From NCBI RefSeq assembly GCF_015354575.1, contig NZ_JACAFQ010000001.1, positions 1-64,000 of the forward strand: a stretch of 64,000 nt of DNA. Reading direction: 5' to 3'. The DNA is from Pseudomonas sp. UFMG81. Its GTDB lineage: Bacteria; Pseudomonadota; Gammaproteobacteria; Pseudomonadales; Pseudomonadaceae. Of the stretch, positions 1-7,298 are shown piece after piece. The notes under the pieces were generated by a model. That model saw nothing but the letters and a program-made list of their open reading frames with translations, searched no databases and was not told where the DNA came from. A program made the translations under genes and the position numbers. Numbering within the stretch: position 1 is the first letter of the stretch; every line of letters begins with the position of its first letter.

Positions 1-132
1 GTTATGGGGGGGATGTTTGCGGTTTTTTCGAATGACGCTGCGCTGCCGAGTGGGCTGGGGATCGGCGCACTGCTCGCGTTGTTCGCGGCGGTATGCAGCG
101 GGTTGCAAGGTAGACGAACGTGCTGAAACGGC
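1..132 (+). CDS. C-terminal end of a membrane protein (partial)
   Basis: The reading frame is open from the first base and stops at TGA 130-132. The 43 visible residues contain one hydrophobic stretch (GIGALLALFAAVCSGL) followed by a short basic tail (QGRRTC). That pattern fits the last transmembrane helix of a transporter such as an MFS drug permease, but the fragment is too short to assign a family. The start lies outside the window. It could also be a chance open frame. Confidence 0.4.
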
Positions 133-257
133 TATTGGGCGATGGCATATGCGCTAACCGCTTTGCGAGCGGGTGTTTACACATGGCGACAACCTGTCGA
201 TTCGCTGGTGGACTTGAGGGTGTAACATGACCAGCACTCACTAACACCGAGGTTGCC

Positions 258-500
258 ATGACTGGCCTATCGCTGGAACTTCCGGAAGACCTTTCCGATT
301 CACTCGCGGACCTCGCAAAGGCCAATGGCCAGAGTGCAAGCTATCTGGCAATGGACGTTCTTCGTGACTACATCGAACACGAAAAGACGCTGACCCTTCA
401 GATCGAGCAGGCGGTAGCGCAAGCCGACCAAGGTAAGTTCGCAAGTGATGAGCAAGTCGCGGCAATGCGTGCCCGACGCTGGAGCCGGAATGCGGGTTGA
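258..500 (+). CDS. Ribbon-helix-helix antitoxin (ParD/CopG-like)
   Basis: An 80-residue protein that starts MTGLSLELPEDLSDSL. The short beta strand followed by two helices and the SASYLAMDVLRDYIEH stretch is the pattern of ribbon-helix-helix antitoxins. Such proteins bind their own promoter through the N-terminal strand and neutralise a RelE/ParE toxin with the C-terminal half. Its stop lies inside the next gene (11-bp overlap), and that gene encodes a ParE-like toxin, which strongly supports the call. Autoregulation by the toxin-antitoxin complex is expected from the family. The promoter should lie in the short gap at 133-257, where I recognise no operator. Confidence 0.82.
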   Translation: MTGLSLELPEDLSDSLADLAKANGQSASYLAMDVLRDYIEHEKTLTLQIEQAVAQADQGKFASDEQVAAMRARRWSRNAG

Positions 501-774
501 GTGGCTGGAGAAAGCACTCAGAAACCTGGAAGACGAAGCCAATTACATTGCCCAGGAAAACCCCAAGGCAGCTGACGATTTCACCGACGCCATTTTTGCA
601 AGCGTTGATCACCTTGCGCAGTTTCCCAGCATGGGACGTGAGGGGCGAGTCAGCAACACTCGGGAGTGGGCAGTACCGAACTGGTCTTACTTGATACCCT
701 ATCGGGTACGAGGCGACCGCCTACAGATACTGGGTATCTTTCATACAAGGCAACGCCCGCGTTCAACGTGGTAG
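490..774 (+). CDS. ParE/RelE-family toxin
   Basis: The start ATG at 490 overlaps the antitoxin stop by 11 bp, giving a 94-residue product (MRVEWLEKALRNLEDEANYI). An upstream in-frame start at 445 exists, but it would run through the antitoxin reading frame. The protein has the ParE/RelE layout: two N-terminal helices with A-x-x-F near residue 32, a central R-E-W-x-V-P-N-W-S-Y-L-I-P-Y-R strand block, and a C-terminal I-L-G-I-F-H-T-R-Q-R motif. These motifs are typical of ParE-type toxins, which usually target gyrase, although related RelE proteins cleave mRNA. The target cannot be decided from sequence. Confidence 0.86.
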   Translation: MRVEWLEKALRNLEDEANYIAQENPKAADDFTDAIFASVDHLAQFPSMGREGRVSNTREWAVPNWSYLIPYRVRGDRLQILGIFHTRQRPRSTW

Positions 775-1023
775 CGCGGAAGTTGTGTGTATGTAGCAGT
801 TGCCCTGTACGGCGCCCTGCGCCGGGCTCAAGACGCCCTAGAGCGAGATTGCCGGCAATCAGACTTTCCCCCTTCCTTGTAGTCCATTTCCCAAACATAC
901 TTTCACCGCCTTTTTCCCGTTGCGGTCGCCCTGCCTGGGCCCTAGTCTCGGCGAGTCGTTGCACATCAACGATACAGCTTTGACAGGCTGTGACGGTAAA
1001 TCGTGTATGGCTTTGCCCTCAAT

Positions 1024-1103
1024 GGCGGCTGTACGTGCGGGCACGCTTGCGTGCGCCGGAACTTTGCGATTTCCGCCGGTCTGTCAACCCACGTACAGCT
1101 GCC
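1024..1103 (+). ncRNA. Candidate structured leader or small RNA
   Basis: GGCGGCTGTACGTG (1024-1037) pairs with CACGTACAGCTGCC (1090-1103) in a 14-bp stem with a single G-U pair. Inside it are a six-pair hairpin GCACGC-TT-GCGTGC (1041-1054) and a GGAA/TTCC pairing (1058-1061 with 1071-1074), giving a multi-branched fold. The segment lies 52 bp before the start of the small gene at 1155 and contains no convincing gene. It could be a leader acting on that gene, an independent RNA, or a repeat-derived palindrome. I cannot test conservation here. Confidence 0.4.
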
Positions 1104-1154
1104 ACCCTTCTGTTTGACAGCAGGCAGGTGGTCGCACCATTGAGGAAAATCGTG

Positions 1155-1400
1155 ATGCAAAAGATCGTCCCCGATCCACCCCACAATCACCACTCCCTCG
1201 AAGACACGATCATCCAGGCCACGGAGTACGCCCTGTGCGCGCAGACCGTGGCGCATCAGGCTGTTTTGCTGCAGCCCAGGTCGCCGGCTTCGATGCTGAT
1301 GATGGCTTCAATGCATGAGATGGAGGCGCTGCGGGTACTGCTCGAATCGGCGTTGATTCAGGTGCAGATGCCGCTGATGGAGCCTCGGACGTTGCATTAG
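1155..1400 (+). CDS. Small DUF6124/DUF3077-type protein
   Basis: An 81-residue protein starting MQKIVPDPP. GAGGA at 1142-1146 precedes the ATG, which is why I place the start here rather than at the longer upstream option at 990 that would read through the folded segment. The P-D-P-P start and the helical pair around EDTIIQATEYALCAQTVAH resemble the small Pseudomonas proteins grouped as DUF6124/DUF3077, whose role is unknown. A second member of the same kind follows at 1541, so the two probably arose as a pair. No catalytic or membrane features are visible. Confidence 0.6.
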   Translation: MQKIVPDPPHNHHSLEDTIIQATEYALCAQTVAHQAVLLQPRSPASMLMMASMHEMEALRVLLESALIQVQMPLMEPRTLH

Positions 1401-1433
1401 GCCGTTCGTCATGGGCTGCCTGGATGGGCCCTG

Positions 1434-1499
1434 TTCGCCGGCAACGCCGGCTCCAACGGGGGCTGCGGTTCACCTGTAGGAGCCGGCCTTGCCGGCGAA
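1434..1499. repeat. REP inverted pair
   Basis: TTCGCCGGCAACGCCGGCTC at 1434-1453 faces GAGCCGGCCTTGCCGGCGAA at 1480-1499, two head-to-head copies of the Pseudomonas REP unit between two small genes. They can form a long hairpin and may attenuate read-through. Confidence 0.7.
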
Positions 1500-1540
1500 T
1501 GAGCCCTCCCAGGCACCGACCATTTCAGGGAGATTGAGCA

Positions 1541-1803
1541 ATGACCACAGACCACACCCCACCACCGTGGGCAAGACCAAGTTCTACCAGGGCGAAGGCC
1601 AGACCGACGCGCTGTTCTGCATCGAGCCAGGCATCCCTTGCCAGCACGCACGCGACCAGGCGTCGGAGCTGATGGGCTGCGTGCGCGACCTGACCATCAC
1701 CGGGATCATGGAGGAGAAGCCGCAGATGCTCTGGGCGGCGTATTACCTGAGTGCGCTGGCCAAGGCGCTGATGGATGATGCGGAGCTGGGGATGCAGCAC
1801 TGA
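1541..1803 (+). pseudogene. DUF3077-like gene with an early frameshift
   Basis: An ATG at 1541 has a good Shine-Dalgarno sequence (AGGGAG, 1528-1533) and starts MTTDHTPPP, but the family-like body VGKTKFYQGEGQTDALFCIE is in another frame from 1567 to 1803. A one-base gain or two-base loss within CCACCACCGTGG (about 1559-1570) would join them. The body has the DUF3077 features: F-C-I-E-P-G-I-P, then two helices ending DDAELGMQH. Alternatively translation could begin at GTG 1567 and give a short functional protein. The function of the family is unknown. Confidence 0.6.
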
Positions 1804-1828
1804 GGGCGTTGTTGCCTGGGCGGGCCTG

Positions 1829-1851
1829 TTCGCCGGCAAGGCCGGCTCCTA
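1829..1851. repeat. Single REP unit
   Basis: TTCGCCGGCAAGGCCGGCTC and the bases after it match the REP units at 1434-1499. It lies between the ends of two convergent genes. Confidence 0.6.
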
Positions 1852-1882
1852 AGGGGGCGGCGTAGCCGGTGGACAGGTCGGC

Positions 1883-2860
1883 TCAACCGCCGAAGGCGCT
1901 GGGGTGGATGACCACCGGGGCCACAAAATCGGGGGTACTCTTACCCTCGGGCACCAGGTATGGATCCTCCATCGGCAGCTTGTCCAGGCCTCTCACTACG
2001 ACGCCATCAACCTGCGGATCGCCGCTACTCTGTGCAAGGTAAGCGGTGGGGCGGGTTTGCCCTGCCGTGAACCTGTACAACACCTTGACCGTCATCGTCT
2101 CGGCCGGGCTGATGCCGCTGAACGACCGCATGCTTTTGATCTGCACCCTCTGGATGTTCATGAACCCCTCGAGCCAGAGCCGGTTGTACTTTTCCACCTG
2201 CCCCGCATCCAGTGGCAAGCCTTTGGCCTGCAGCGTACGCATGGCCTTCCACGCGGGGTCGCGGTGCTTGCGGGTGGCCTGCATGTACAGGTTCAAGGCG
2301 CCTTGCACATCCTGCGGCCCGCCCTTGCCCTGCTCCATCAGCCCACCCAGGCCCACCGCCCCCCCTGGGCCGGCCTGTTTGTAGAAGTCACGTGCCCTGA
2401 CGAAGTCGACGGGCTCGCCCACACCGTCACGCGCCATACGGCCCAACTCGATGTAGGCGTAGGGGTCGTTCGGGGCTGCTTGCACATAAAGCGCCCGGGC
2501 GCGGACGAGGTCCAAGGACACCCCACTGCCGGTTTCGTACAGCGTTCCAAGCACATGCTGGCAAGCGCCATGGCCTTGTTCACTGGCCGCCATGACTTGT
2601 CGCACTTGGCCCGGCTGGGCGGTTCGGGAGTAGGTGGCGCGGTAGCAGGCCTTGGCTTGATCGTCGCCGAGGCTGTAGTCGAACGTGCCGAGCGCCACGT
2701 ACGGGTTGCGCAGTTCGGCGAGGAAAGCCTCCATGGGCGTACGGGGTGGCGGGTTACGAGCAGCCTTGATGTATTGCGCAGTGCTCTGGCCCAGGTTTTC
2801 CATGGATTGGCAGCCGCCGAGGGCGGCCATCAGGGCAATCAATGCGAGGTGGCGGATCAT
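1883..2860 (-). CDS. Sel1-repeat lipoprotein
   Basis: A 325-residue protein with a lipoprotein signal: MIRHLALIALMAALGGC, with the lipobox cysteine at residue 17. After a short linker come several Sel1-like units (about residues 85-200), for example GACQHVLGTLYETGSGVSLD and AYIELGRMARDGVGEPVD, with the usual A-x-x-x-L-G-x-x-Y-x-x-G pattern. The last 100 residues (VKVLYRFTAG...VDGVVVRGLDKL) resemble the beta-rich end of TonB/energy-transducer-like domains. It is probably anchored in the cell envelope and works as a protein-protein scaffold; no enzyme motif is seen. It appears to be a single-gene unit. Confidence 0.85.
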   Translation of the reverse strand: MIRHLALIALMAALGGCQSMENLGQSTAQYIKAARNPPPRTPMEAFLAELRNPYVALGTFDYSLGDDQAKACYRATYSRTAQPGQVRQVMAASEQGHGACQHVLGTLYETGSGVSLDLVRARALYVQAAPNDPYAYIELGRMARDGVGEPVDFVRARDFYKQAGPGGAVGLGGLMEQGKGGPQDVQGALNLYMQATRKHRDPAWKAMRTLQAKGLPLDAGQVEKYNRLWLEGFMNIQRVQIKSMRSFSGISPAETMTVKVLYRFTAGQTRPTAYLAQSSGDPQVDGVVVRGLDKLPMEDPYLVPEGKSTPDFVAPVVIHPSAFGG

Positions 2861-3189
2861 GTATCGGCGGTGTCCATACGGGTCATGCAGGCGGTCCGTC
2901 CGCGTTGCGGGGGCCGCATGCTAGCAGGACGCCCAAGGCAAGTCATTGCCGGTGCAGCCAATGGCCATCAGGTCATCGCTGTCGAGGCGAAGGAGCGTCG
3001 TCGATCGGATGGGGCAAAAATGAGATAACTGAGCGCCACCGGCTTGTAGATGTATTTGCTCGCACAAGCATTATCCAACAAACCGGCGTTCTCATTCTTA
3101 TTGCCATTGACGCTGCCGGGATGCGAGCGCCTACCGCTCTCGATGCCCAGGCTTCAGCCACACTGGAGGTACGGGCTCAGGCATCGAGC

Positions 3190-4089
3190 TCACTGAAACG
3201 CTTCCCTGTTGATCTTGATGTAGTCGTGCAAGGTCTGCTGCGGCCGACCCAGCAGTTGTGAAAGCGTTTCGCTGTGGACCACGGCGCCATAGGCCTTTGT
3301 TTCGTGCCGGAAATAGGTCATCAAGGTTTCGTAGGCATCACCCATCAGATTTCGCAGCGGCTCGTCGTCCTGCGCATAGGTCACGTCTTCTTCAAGCACT
3401 GCCGAGAAGACTTCAGCAACGTCCGAATAGCCGTAACGCTGGGGCGAAGTCAGCACATATTCGCGCCCGACGTGGAGAGACACCGATTCAGACAGTATCT
3501 TCGCCATGACATCGGCAATGTCATGCTCCGATACCCACATCCGGTTTGCCTGGGTCGCGGCCGGCATGGCGATGCGCCGGCTCAGTTTCACCTCGGCTGC
3601 GAGGAACAGATGGAGGTTGAACATGATCCACGCCGGAACATTGACATAGCAGACTGGAAGCCCGCTGGCGTCGAGCAGCGGCTTGGCAATAACGTGCAAA
3701 TTCGCACCGCAGCGCGTGTCGAGAAACTCCTGCGACAGCTGGTCGGCGGTGAGCCCCGGCGGTATCGAGAGGAGCCGTACCACAAGTTCGATCGACCCGG
3801 CCTTCTTTGCCGCGCTGATGATGTTCGACGTGGCGACGTTTTCATCCGTGAAAAAGTCAGGTGTCACCACGAGCAATCTGCTGACCCCCTGCATCGCCGC
3901 AACGAGACTGGCTTCGTCATTCCAATCTGCCAGCACCACCTCGGCGCCGGGGAACCGTTGAGCGAGTGTTTCGAGGCCTGCAGGCCGGCTGGTTGCAACC
4001 CGCAAGCTATCCGGCGAGGCTCGGTACAGCCGTTCCGCGGTCAATCCTGTCAAATTACCCGTTGCGCCGATGATCAGTGCCTTTGACAT
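3190..4089 (-). CDS. NmrA-like NAD(P)-binding oxidoreductase
   Basis: A 299-residue protein that begins with a Rossmann fold: MSKALIIGATGNLTG carries the G-x-x-G-x-x-G motif of atypical short-chain dehydrogenases. The following pattern (AEVVLADWNDEASLVAAMQGVSRLLVVTP) is typical of NmrA/isoflavone-reductase-like proteins. These bind NAD(P) and act either as reductases or redox sensors. The classic YxxxK pair is not visible at the expected place, which is normal for NmrA-like members. The gene stands alone; a palindrome at 4213-4235 upstream may be its operator. The substrate is unknown. Confidence 0.85.
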   Translation of the reverse strand: MSKALIIGATGNLTGLTAERLYRASPDSLRVATSRPAGLETLAQRFPGAEVVLADWNDEASLVAAMQGVSRLLVVTPDFFTDENVATSNIISAAKKAGSIELVVRLLSIPPGLTADQLSQEFLDTRCGANLHVIAKPLLDASGLPVCYVNVPAWIMFNLHLFLAAEVKLSRRIAMPAATQANRMWVSEHDIADVMAKILSESVSLHVGREYVLTSPQRYGYSDVAEVFSAVLEEDVTYAQDDEPLRNLMGDAYETLMTYFRHETKAYGAVVHSETLSQLLGRPQQTLHDYIKINREAFQ

Positions 4090-4212
4090 TCAGTTCCGTG
4101 CCTCCATTTACTCGTCATTTTTGTTGTACTGAGTGCAAGCCGATCGGCATCTAACAGGCCCGAAGCACGAATTCACCGTCATCCACCACATTTCTGCTGA
4201 TCGCTGCGACAC

Positions 4213-4235
4213 ACAAAACATAACAATTGTTTTGT
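4213..4235. promoter_or_regulatory. Inverted repeat upstream of the NmrA-like gene
   Basis: ACAAAAC (4213-4219) and GTTTTGT (4229-4235) form a perfect 7-bp inverted repeat around a 9-base spacer. It lies about 125 bp upstream of the oxidoreductase start in AT-richer DNA, a plausible repressor site, but no regulator gene sits beside it. Confidence 0.3.
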
Positions 4236-4522
4236 TAATGTCAAGCGGCGACGCAGGGTAAGTCTTGCACATTGCCCAGCAGCTACAGACCTTCATGCGC
4301 CCCGCTATGGCGGCTACCTGCAATGCCTGTGGCTTTCCTCGCACACGCGGCAACCAACTGCCCGCCCGAGCTCAACAAGCCACCGAGAAAAGTGCATGAA
4401 CAGGGCTTTCGTATTGAGGGCGCGCTGCAACGGTCTGGCGATCATCTCGCTCAAGCAAGTGCGCGCCGACTACTTCACACACCTCACGCCGCTCGTAGTT
4501 CAATGCAAGGTACTGTCAGCGC

Positions 4523-4581
4523 AGATCAAGCGGCCCATCTCCCGACTTGAACCGAGCCAGGAGAGCGCCCGAGGCACCCAC
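4523..4581 (+). repeat. Copy 1 of a 59-bp conserved fragment
   Basis: This stretch matches 9295-9353 closely. Read in the same frame both give an I-K-(R/L)-P-I-(S/T)-R-L-E-P-S-Q-x-S-(A/T)-R-G peptide, so both look like pieces of one lost coding sequence. The rest of the 4109-4596 gap shows nothing I can support as a gene. Confidence 0.5.
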
Positions 4582-4596
4582 TCGGCGACAAGGCCC

Positions 4597-5040
4597 TCAA
4601 TTGCACACCAGCTTTCCGACCTTGGCCCGCCGCTGCTCCAGCAGCCGGTCGAACCCCAGGTTGTACAGGTAGGTATACGGCAGCAGGAACGCCAGCAACC
4701 CCACCTCCATCAGAAACGCCTCCACCAGCCCGATCGACAGCCACCAGGCCGCCGCCGGCACCACGGCGAGGATCAGCCCGCCTTCGAAGCCCAGGGCGTG
4801 GGCGATCCGCACCAGCGGCGTGCGCTGGAAGCCCATGCGCACCTGCAAGCGATCGAACAGGTAGCTGTAGAGCATGTTCCACACCGTCGCGGTCACGGAG
4901 ATCGCCAGGGTCAGCAGCCCGGCGCTCATCAGCGGCTTGTCCATCACCAGGGCGATGATCGGTGCGCAGAGCAGCAAGGCGAAGAATTCGAAGCCCAACG
5001 CATGGACGATACGAGTGAGCAGGGTCTTTTCGGTGGTCAT
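4597..5040 (-). CDS. PACE-family efflux transporter
   Basis: A 147-residue inner-membrane protein with four hydrophobic helices and an internal duplication: RIVHALGFEFFALLLCAPII near the start and RIAHALGFEGGLILAVVPAA at about residue 77. Each half carries the R-I-x-H-A-x-G-F-E signature of the bacterial transmembrane pair domain found in AceI-like PACE pumps, including the membrane-embedded glutamate. The family exports small biocides such as chlorhexidine or short diamines by proton exchange. The gene is divergent from the LysR regulator at 5132, an arrangement common for AceI/AceR-type pairs, so induction by that regulator is likely. Confidence 0.9.
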   Translation of the reverse strand: MTTEKTLLTRIVHALGFEFFALLLCAPIIALVMDKPLMSAGLLTLAISVTATVWNMLYSYLFDRLQVRMGFQRTPLVRIAHALGFEGGLILAVVPAAAWWLSIGLVEAFLMEVGLLAFLLPYTYLYNLGFDRLLEQRRAKVGKLVCN

Positions 5041-5131
5041 GGGATGACTCCTGGAAACGTTTGAACCCGGCCAGCTTATGCACTACATTTTCGTACCTCA
5101 ACAGCCAGTATTCTAAGTAGTGGTTGCAAAT

Positions 5132-5998
5132 ATGAAACGCCTTGAATGGGACAACCTGCATGTCCTGCTCGCCGTGGTCCGTACCGGCAATCTGAAACGC
5201 GCGGCGCAGCGCCTGCGGCTGAGTACCGCCACATTGTCGCGGCGGCTCGATGCGCTGGAGGAACAGCTCGGCGGGCAACTCCTGGAGCGCAGCTCCACCG
5301 GCTGCCTGCCCACCGCCTTCGGCCAGCGTATTTCAGGCTTCGCCGAGCAGATGGAGGGCGCGGCCAACGAGATCCTGCGCGAGGCGGATTCGCCGGAGAG
5401 CGTGGAAGGCACGGTACGGGTGAACGCCGACGAGTGGCTGTCATTCCTGGTGATCGCCCTGCTGGCCCCGATTCGCCCGCGGCATCCACTGCTGGACATG
5501 GAGGTGCTGACCACGCCGCACCCGGTGAACCTGGCGCGGCGCGAAGCGGATCTTTCTCTGCGCTATACCGAACCGGAAACCAAGGACCTGTCAGCCGAAC
5601 GCCTCGGCGAAATCGAGTTTGCCCTGTACGGCGCCAGCCAGTACCTCGACCGCCACCGCCCGGCGATTGCAGCGCGGGATTGGGCCAACCTGGACTTCGT
5701 CGGGCTGGAGGAGTCGCGCATGGATCAGGACCTGGAAACCTGGTGGCAAGGCCTCGACGGCGCACCTGCGCCGTGGCTGCGCTGCAACCAGACCTTGGGC
5801 ATCTACGACGGGGTGATTGCAGGCGCCGGGCTGGGGATCGTGGAAAAACGCACGGCCAAGCTGACGCCGACCCTGGAACTGGTGATGGACATGCCCGGGC
5901 TGACCCAGGAGGTGTGGTTGTGTACTCATCGCTCGCTGCGGGCAAGTGCACGGATCAAGGCGGTGCGGGATTTTCTGGTGGAGGCCTGGCCGCAATAA
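5132..5998 (+). CDS. LysR-family transcriptional regulator
   Basis: I choose ATG 5132 (MKRLEWDNLHVLLAVVRTGN), because the upstream GTG at 5120 adds only four residues. The 288-residue product has the LysR winged helix at residues 1-60 (AAQRLRLSTATLSRRLDALE) and a substrate-binding domain after it. The wording V-R-V-N-A-D-E-W and the compact C-terminus resemble regulators of efflux or small-molecule responses. It is divergent from the PACE pump gene, which is its most likely target. Confidence 0.9.
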   Translation: MKRLEWDNLHVLLAVVRTGNLKRAAQRLRLSTATLSRRLDALEEQLGGQLLERSSTGCLPTAFGQRISGFAEQMEGAANEILREADSPESVEGTVRVNADEWLSFLVIALLAPIRPRHPLLDMEVLTTPHPVNLARREADLSLRYTEPETKDLSAERLGEIEFALYGASQYLDRHRPAIAARDWANLDFVGLEESRMDQDLETWWQGLDGAPAPWLRCNQTLGIYDGVIAGAGLGIVEKRTAKLTPTLELVMDMPGLTQEVWLCTHRSLRASARIKAVRDFLVEAWPQ

Positions 5999-6024
5999 GT
6001 CCACCGCGTTTCAAGGCTCATCGT

Positions 6025-6081
6025 CTGAGCGGTGTGGCTGATGCTGCCGTCGGTCTTCTTGCGGGGCCTGATCGTTGCCAT
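6025..6081 (-). pseudogene. Scar: first 19 codons of a dusA-type integrase
   Basis: From ATG 6081 on the minus strand the sequence reads MATIRPRKKTDGSISHTAQ. This parallels the start of the decayed integrase at 11800 (MATIRARKKADGTVSCTVQ). Similarity ends near 6025, and no further integrase sequence follows. It is the outermost trace of an element related to the later ones in this window. Confidence 0.6.
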
Positions 6082-6171
6082 GAGAATGCGTGCACGTCCT
6101 GATTCGCTTGGGAGTCGACGCAGGGGCAAGGTTTAGCGAGTTTTTAGCTTCGAACTACCAGGTTCTGTTGT

Positions 6172-6480
6172 TCAGATGAGTGAGCGTACTCGCTGCCATT
6201 CACTCCAGCATTCTTCTGGGGCTATGTCTTCGTAACCCCGTTCTTTCTCCAATGCTAAAGCGACACTGAAGGGCACTGCTGTCGCGGTTGCATTATCTCG
6301 AATCTCAAGCACCTCAGCCTCACTGAGCAGTGTGCCTTTGCGATCTTCGGCCGCTTTTAACAGTGATACAAGCGTCGGTATACATACGAGACAGAGCGGA
6401 TCTGTAGACAAAGGTTTGCCTCTTGGGAAAGGTAATCGGGATTGCCAATGGCAGCTTAACGCCCTGAGCGGCACACACAA
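6172..6480 (-). CDS. Small hypothetical protein
   Basis: Up to 102 residues. The part that looks coding is the last 70 residues (CIPTLVSLLKAAEDRKGTLL onward), an alpha-helical stretch rich in E and A with L-S-E-A-E-V-L-E-I-R-D-N-A and a final E-E-C-W-S-E-W-Q. I recognise no family with a function. The N-terminal 30 residues look non-native, so the true start may be lost or lie near residue 33. It sits in the scar zone and may be a leftover cargo or flank gene. Confidence 0.5.
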   Translation of the reverse strand: MCVPLRALSCHWQSRLPFPRGKPLSTDPLCLVCIPTLVSLLKAAEDRKGTLLSEAEVLEIRDNATATAVPFSVALALEKERGYEDIAPEECWSEWQRVRSLI

Positions 6481-6635
6481 AGCCCAAGCTCACATTGGCT
6501 GCTTTAGAAACTCGAAGCGATCTGCTATGGGTCAAAAGTTGAGAGCTGCGGGCATCTGATTTCAACCCGAAACTGACGTGGTAGTTGCGATTGCCGACAC
6601 GGTTGAACAGCCATATCCCGAGAAACTCCTTTTAA

Positions 6636-6869
6636 TTGGGGGCCTGCCGCCTGATCGCACTTTCGCTGAGCGAAAGTTCCTGGGCCGCATTAGCAAAACT
6701 GTGTGTAATCCTTGCTCTCGCGACTGTTGCAATGATGGCCAAGGCATTCAGTAACGGTCATGGGTTTGGCCTGTACCAGCGACTCAATTACGGCGTGTCC
6801 GTCGCCTGGATCGCTGCTTTAGCCTGGACCGCTCTTCGCAGTGAGCCAGCCACGGCCAGCGTCAGTTAG
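6636..6869 (+). pseudogene. C-terminal remnant of a DUF998-like membrane protein
   Basis: The 77-residue frame has two hydrophobic stretches and ends with F-S-N-G-H-G-F-G-L-Y-Q-R-L-N-Y, a pattern seen in the last loop and helix of DUF998 membrane proteins. Only the end is present; the upstream sequence does not continue the family. The integrase-derived repeat begins directly after it, so it was probably cut by an insertion or deletion. Confidence 0.35.
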
Positions 6870-7016
6870 GCATTCTCAGCTACCACCAGCTAGCGGTCGA
6901 TCATGTCCTTGACCGCTAGCCCACCACAGTTGGCCCGCTCGATCGCGCCGGGCTCTGCCAACTCGGTCTCTCGTCGCTTCACCCAGGCTGAGCAGCCTGC
7001 TTGCGGGCGAATGTCT
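6870..7016 (-). pseudogene. Integrase N-terminal fragment (repeat copy 1)
   Basis: About 147 bp that match 11553-11700 with few differences. In the other copy this is the early part of a decayed integrase read on the minus strand. Here it is fused at 7017 to a dusA-derived sequence, so the integrase start and the dusA promoter region have been deleted. Confidence 0.7.
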
Positions 7017-7040
7017 CCCGCCGTTTCAGCGTTGCGCCGA
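7017..7040 (+). other. Old dusA/att scar
   Basis: TCCCGCCGTTTCAGCGTTGC followed by GCCG reads S-R-R-F-S-V-A-P, the dusA N-terminal motif that overlaps the attachment site used by the present island. After 7040 the similarity to dusA stops. It marks the left border of the small element at 7041-11983. Confidence 0.65.
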
Positions 7041-7298
7041 TTAGGGAATGGGTATATCTTTCTTTAACACCTTTATTTTCCTGACATTAGCCACGCGTAC
7101 TCAAAGCGTGTACCAATTTCGTACCAACCGCCTCAGCACTCTTATCCAGAAGGCCCCAAACTTGCGATACCGGCCTTACGATGCCGAAGATAGCGTGGTT
7201 GCCCAATCCATCGCAGGATGGCGACAACGATCTGGTGACGTCTCCCCACCCTGAACGGATGATCAGTCAATGGAAGAACAAAATCATAGGGCCAACAC

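Noticed and set aside
1904..3028. A 374-codon open frame on the plus strand
   Set aside because: It lies opposite the Sel1 lipoprotein, which has a lipobox and clear repeats; the plus frame gives a low-complexity H/R/G-rich peptide typical of GC-rich shadows.
3274..4086. A 270-codon plus frame
   Set aside because: Antisense shadow of the NmrA-like gene with no domain.
5146..6102. A 318-codon plus frame overlapping the LysR gene
   Set aside because: It is a frame-shifted shadow of a clear LysR regulator, rich in R, P and G.
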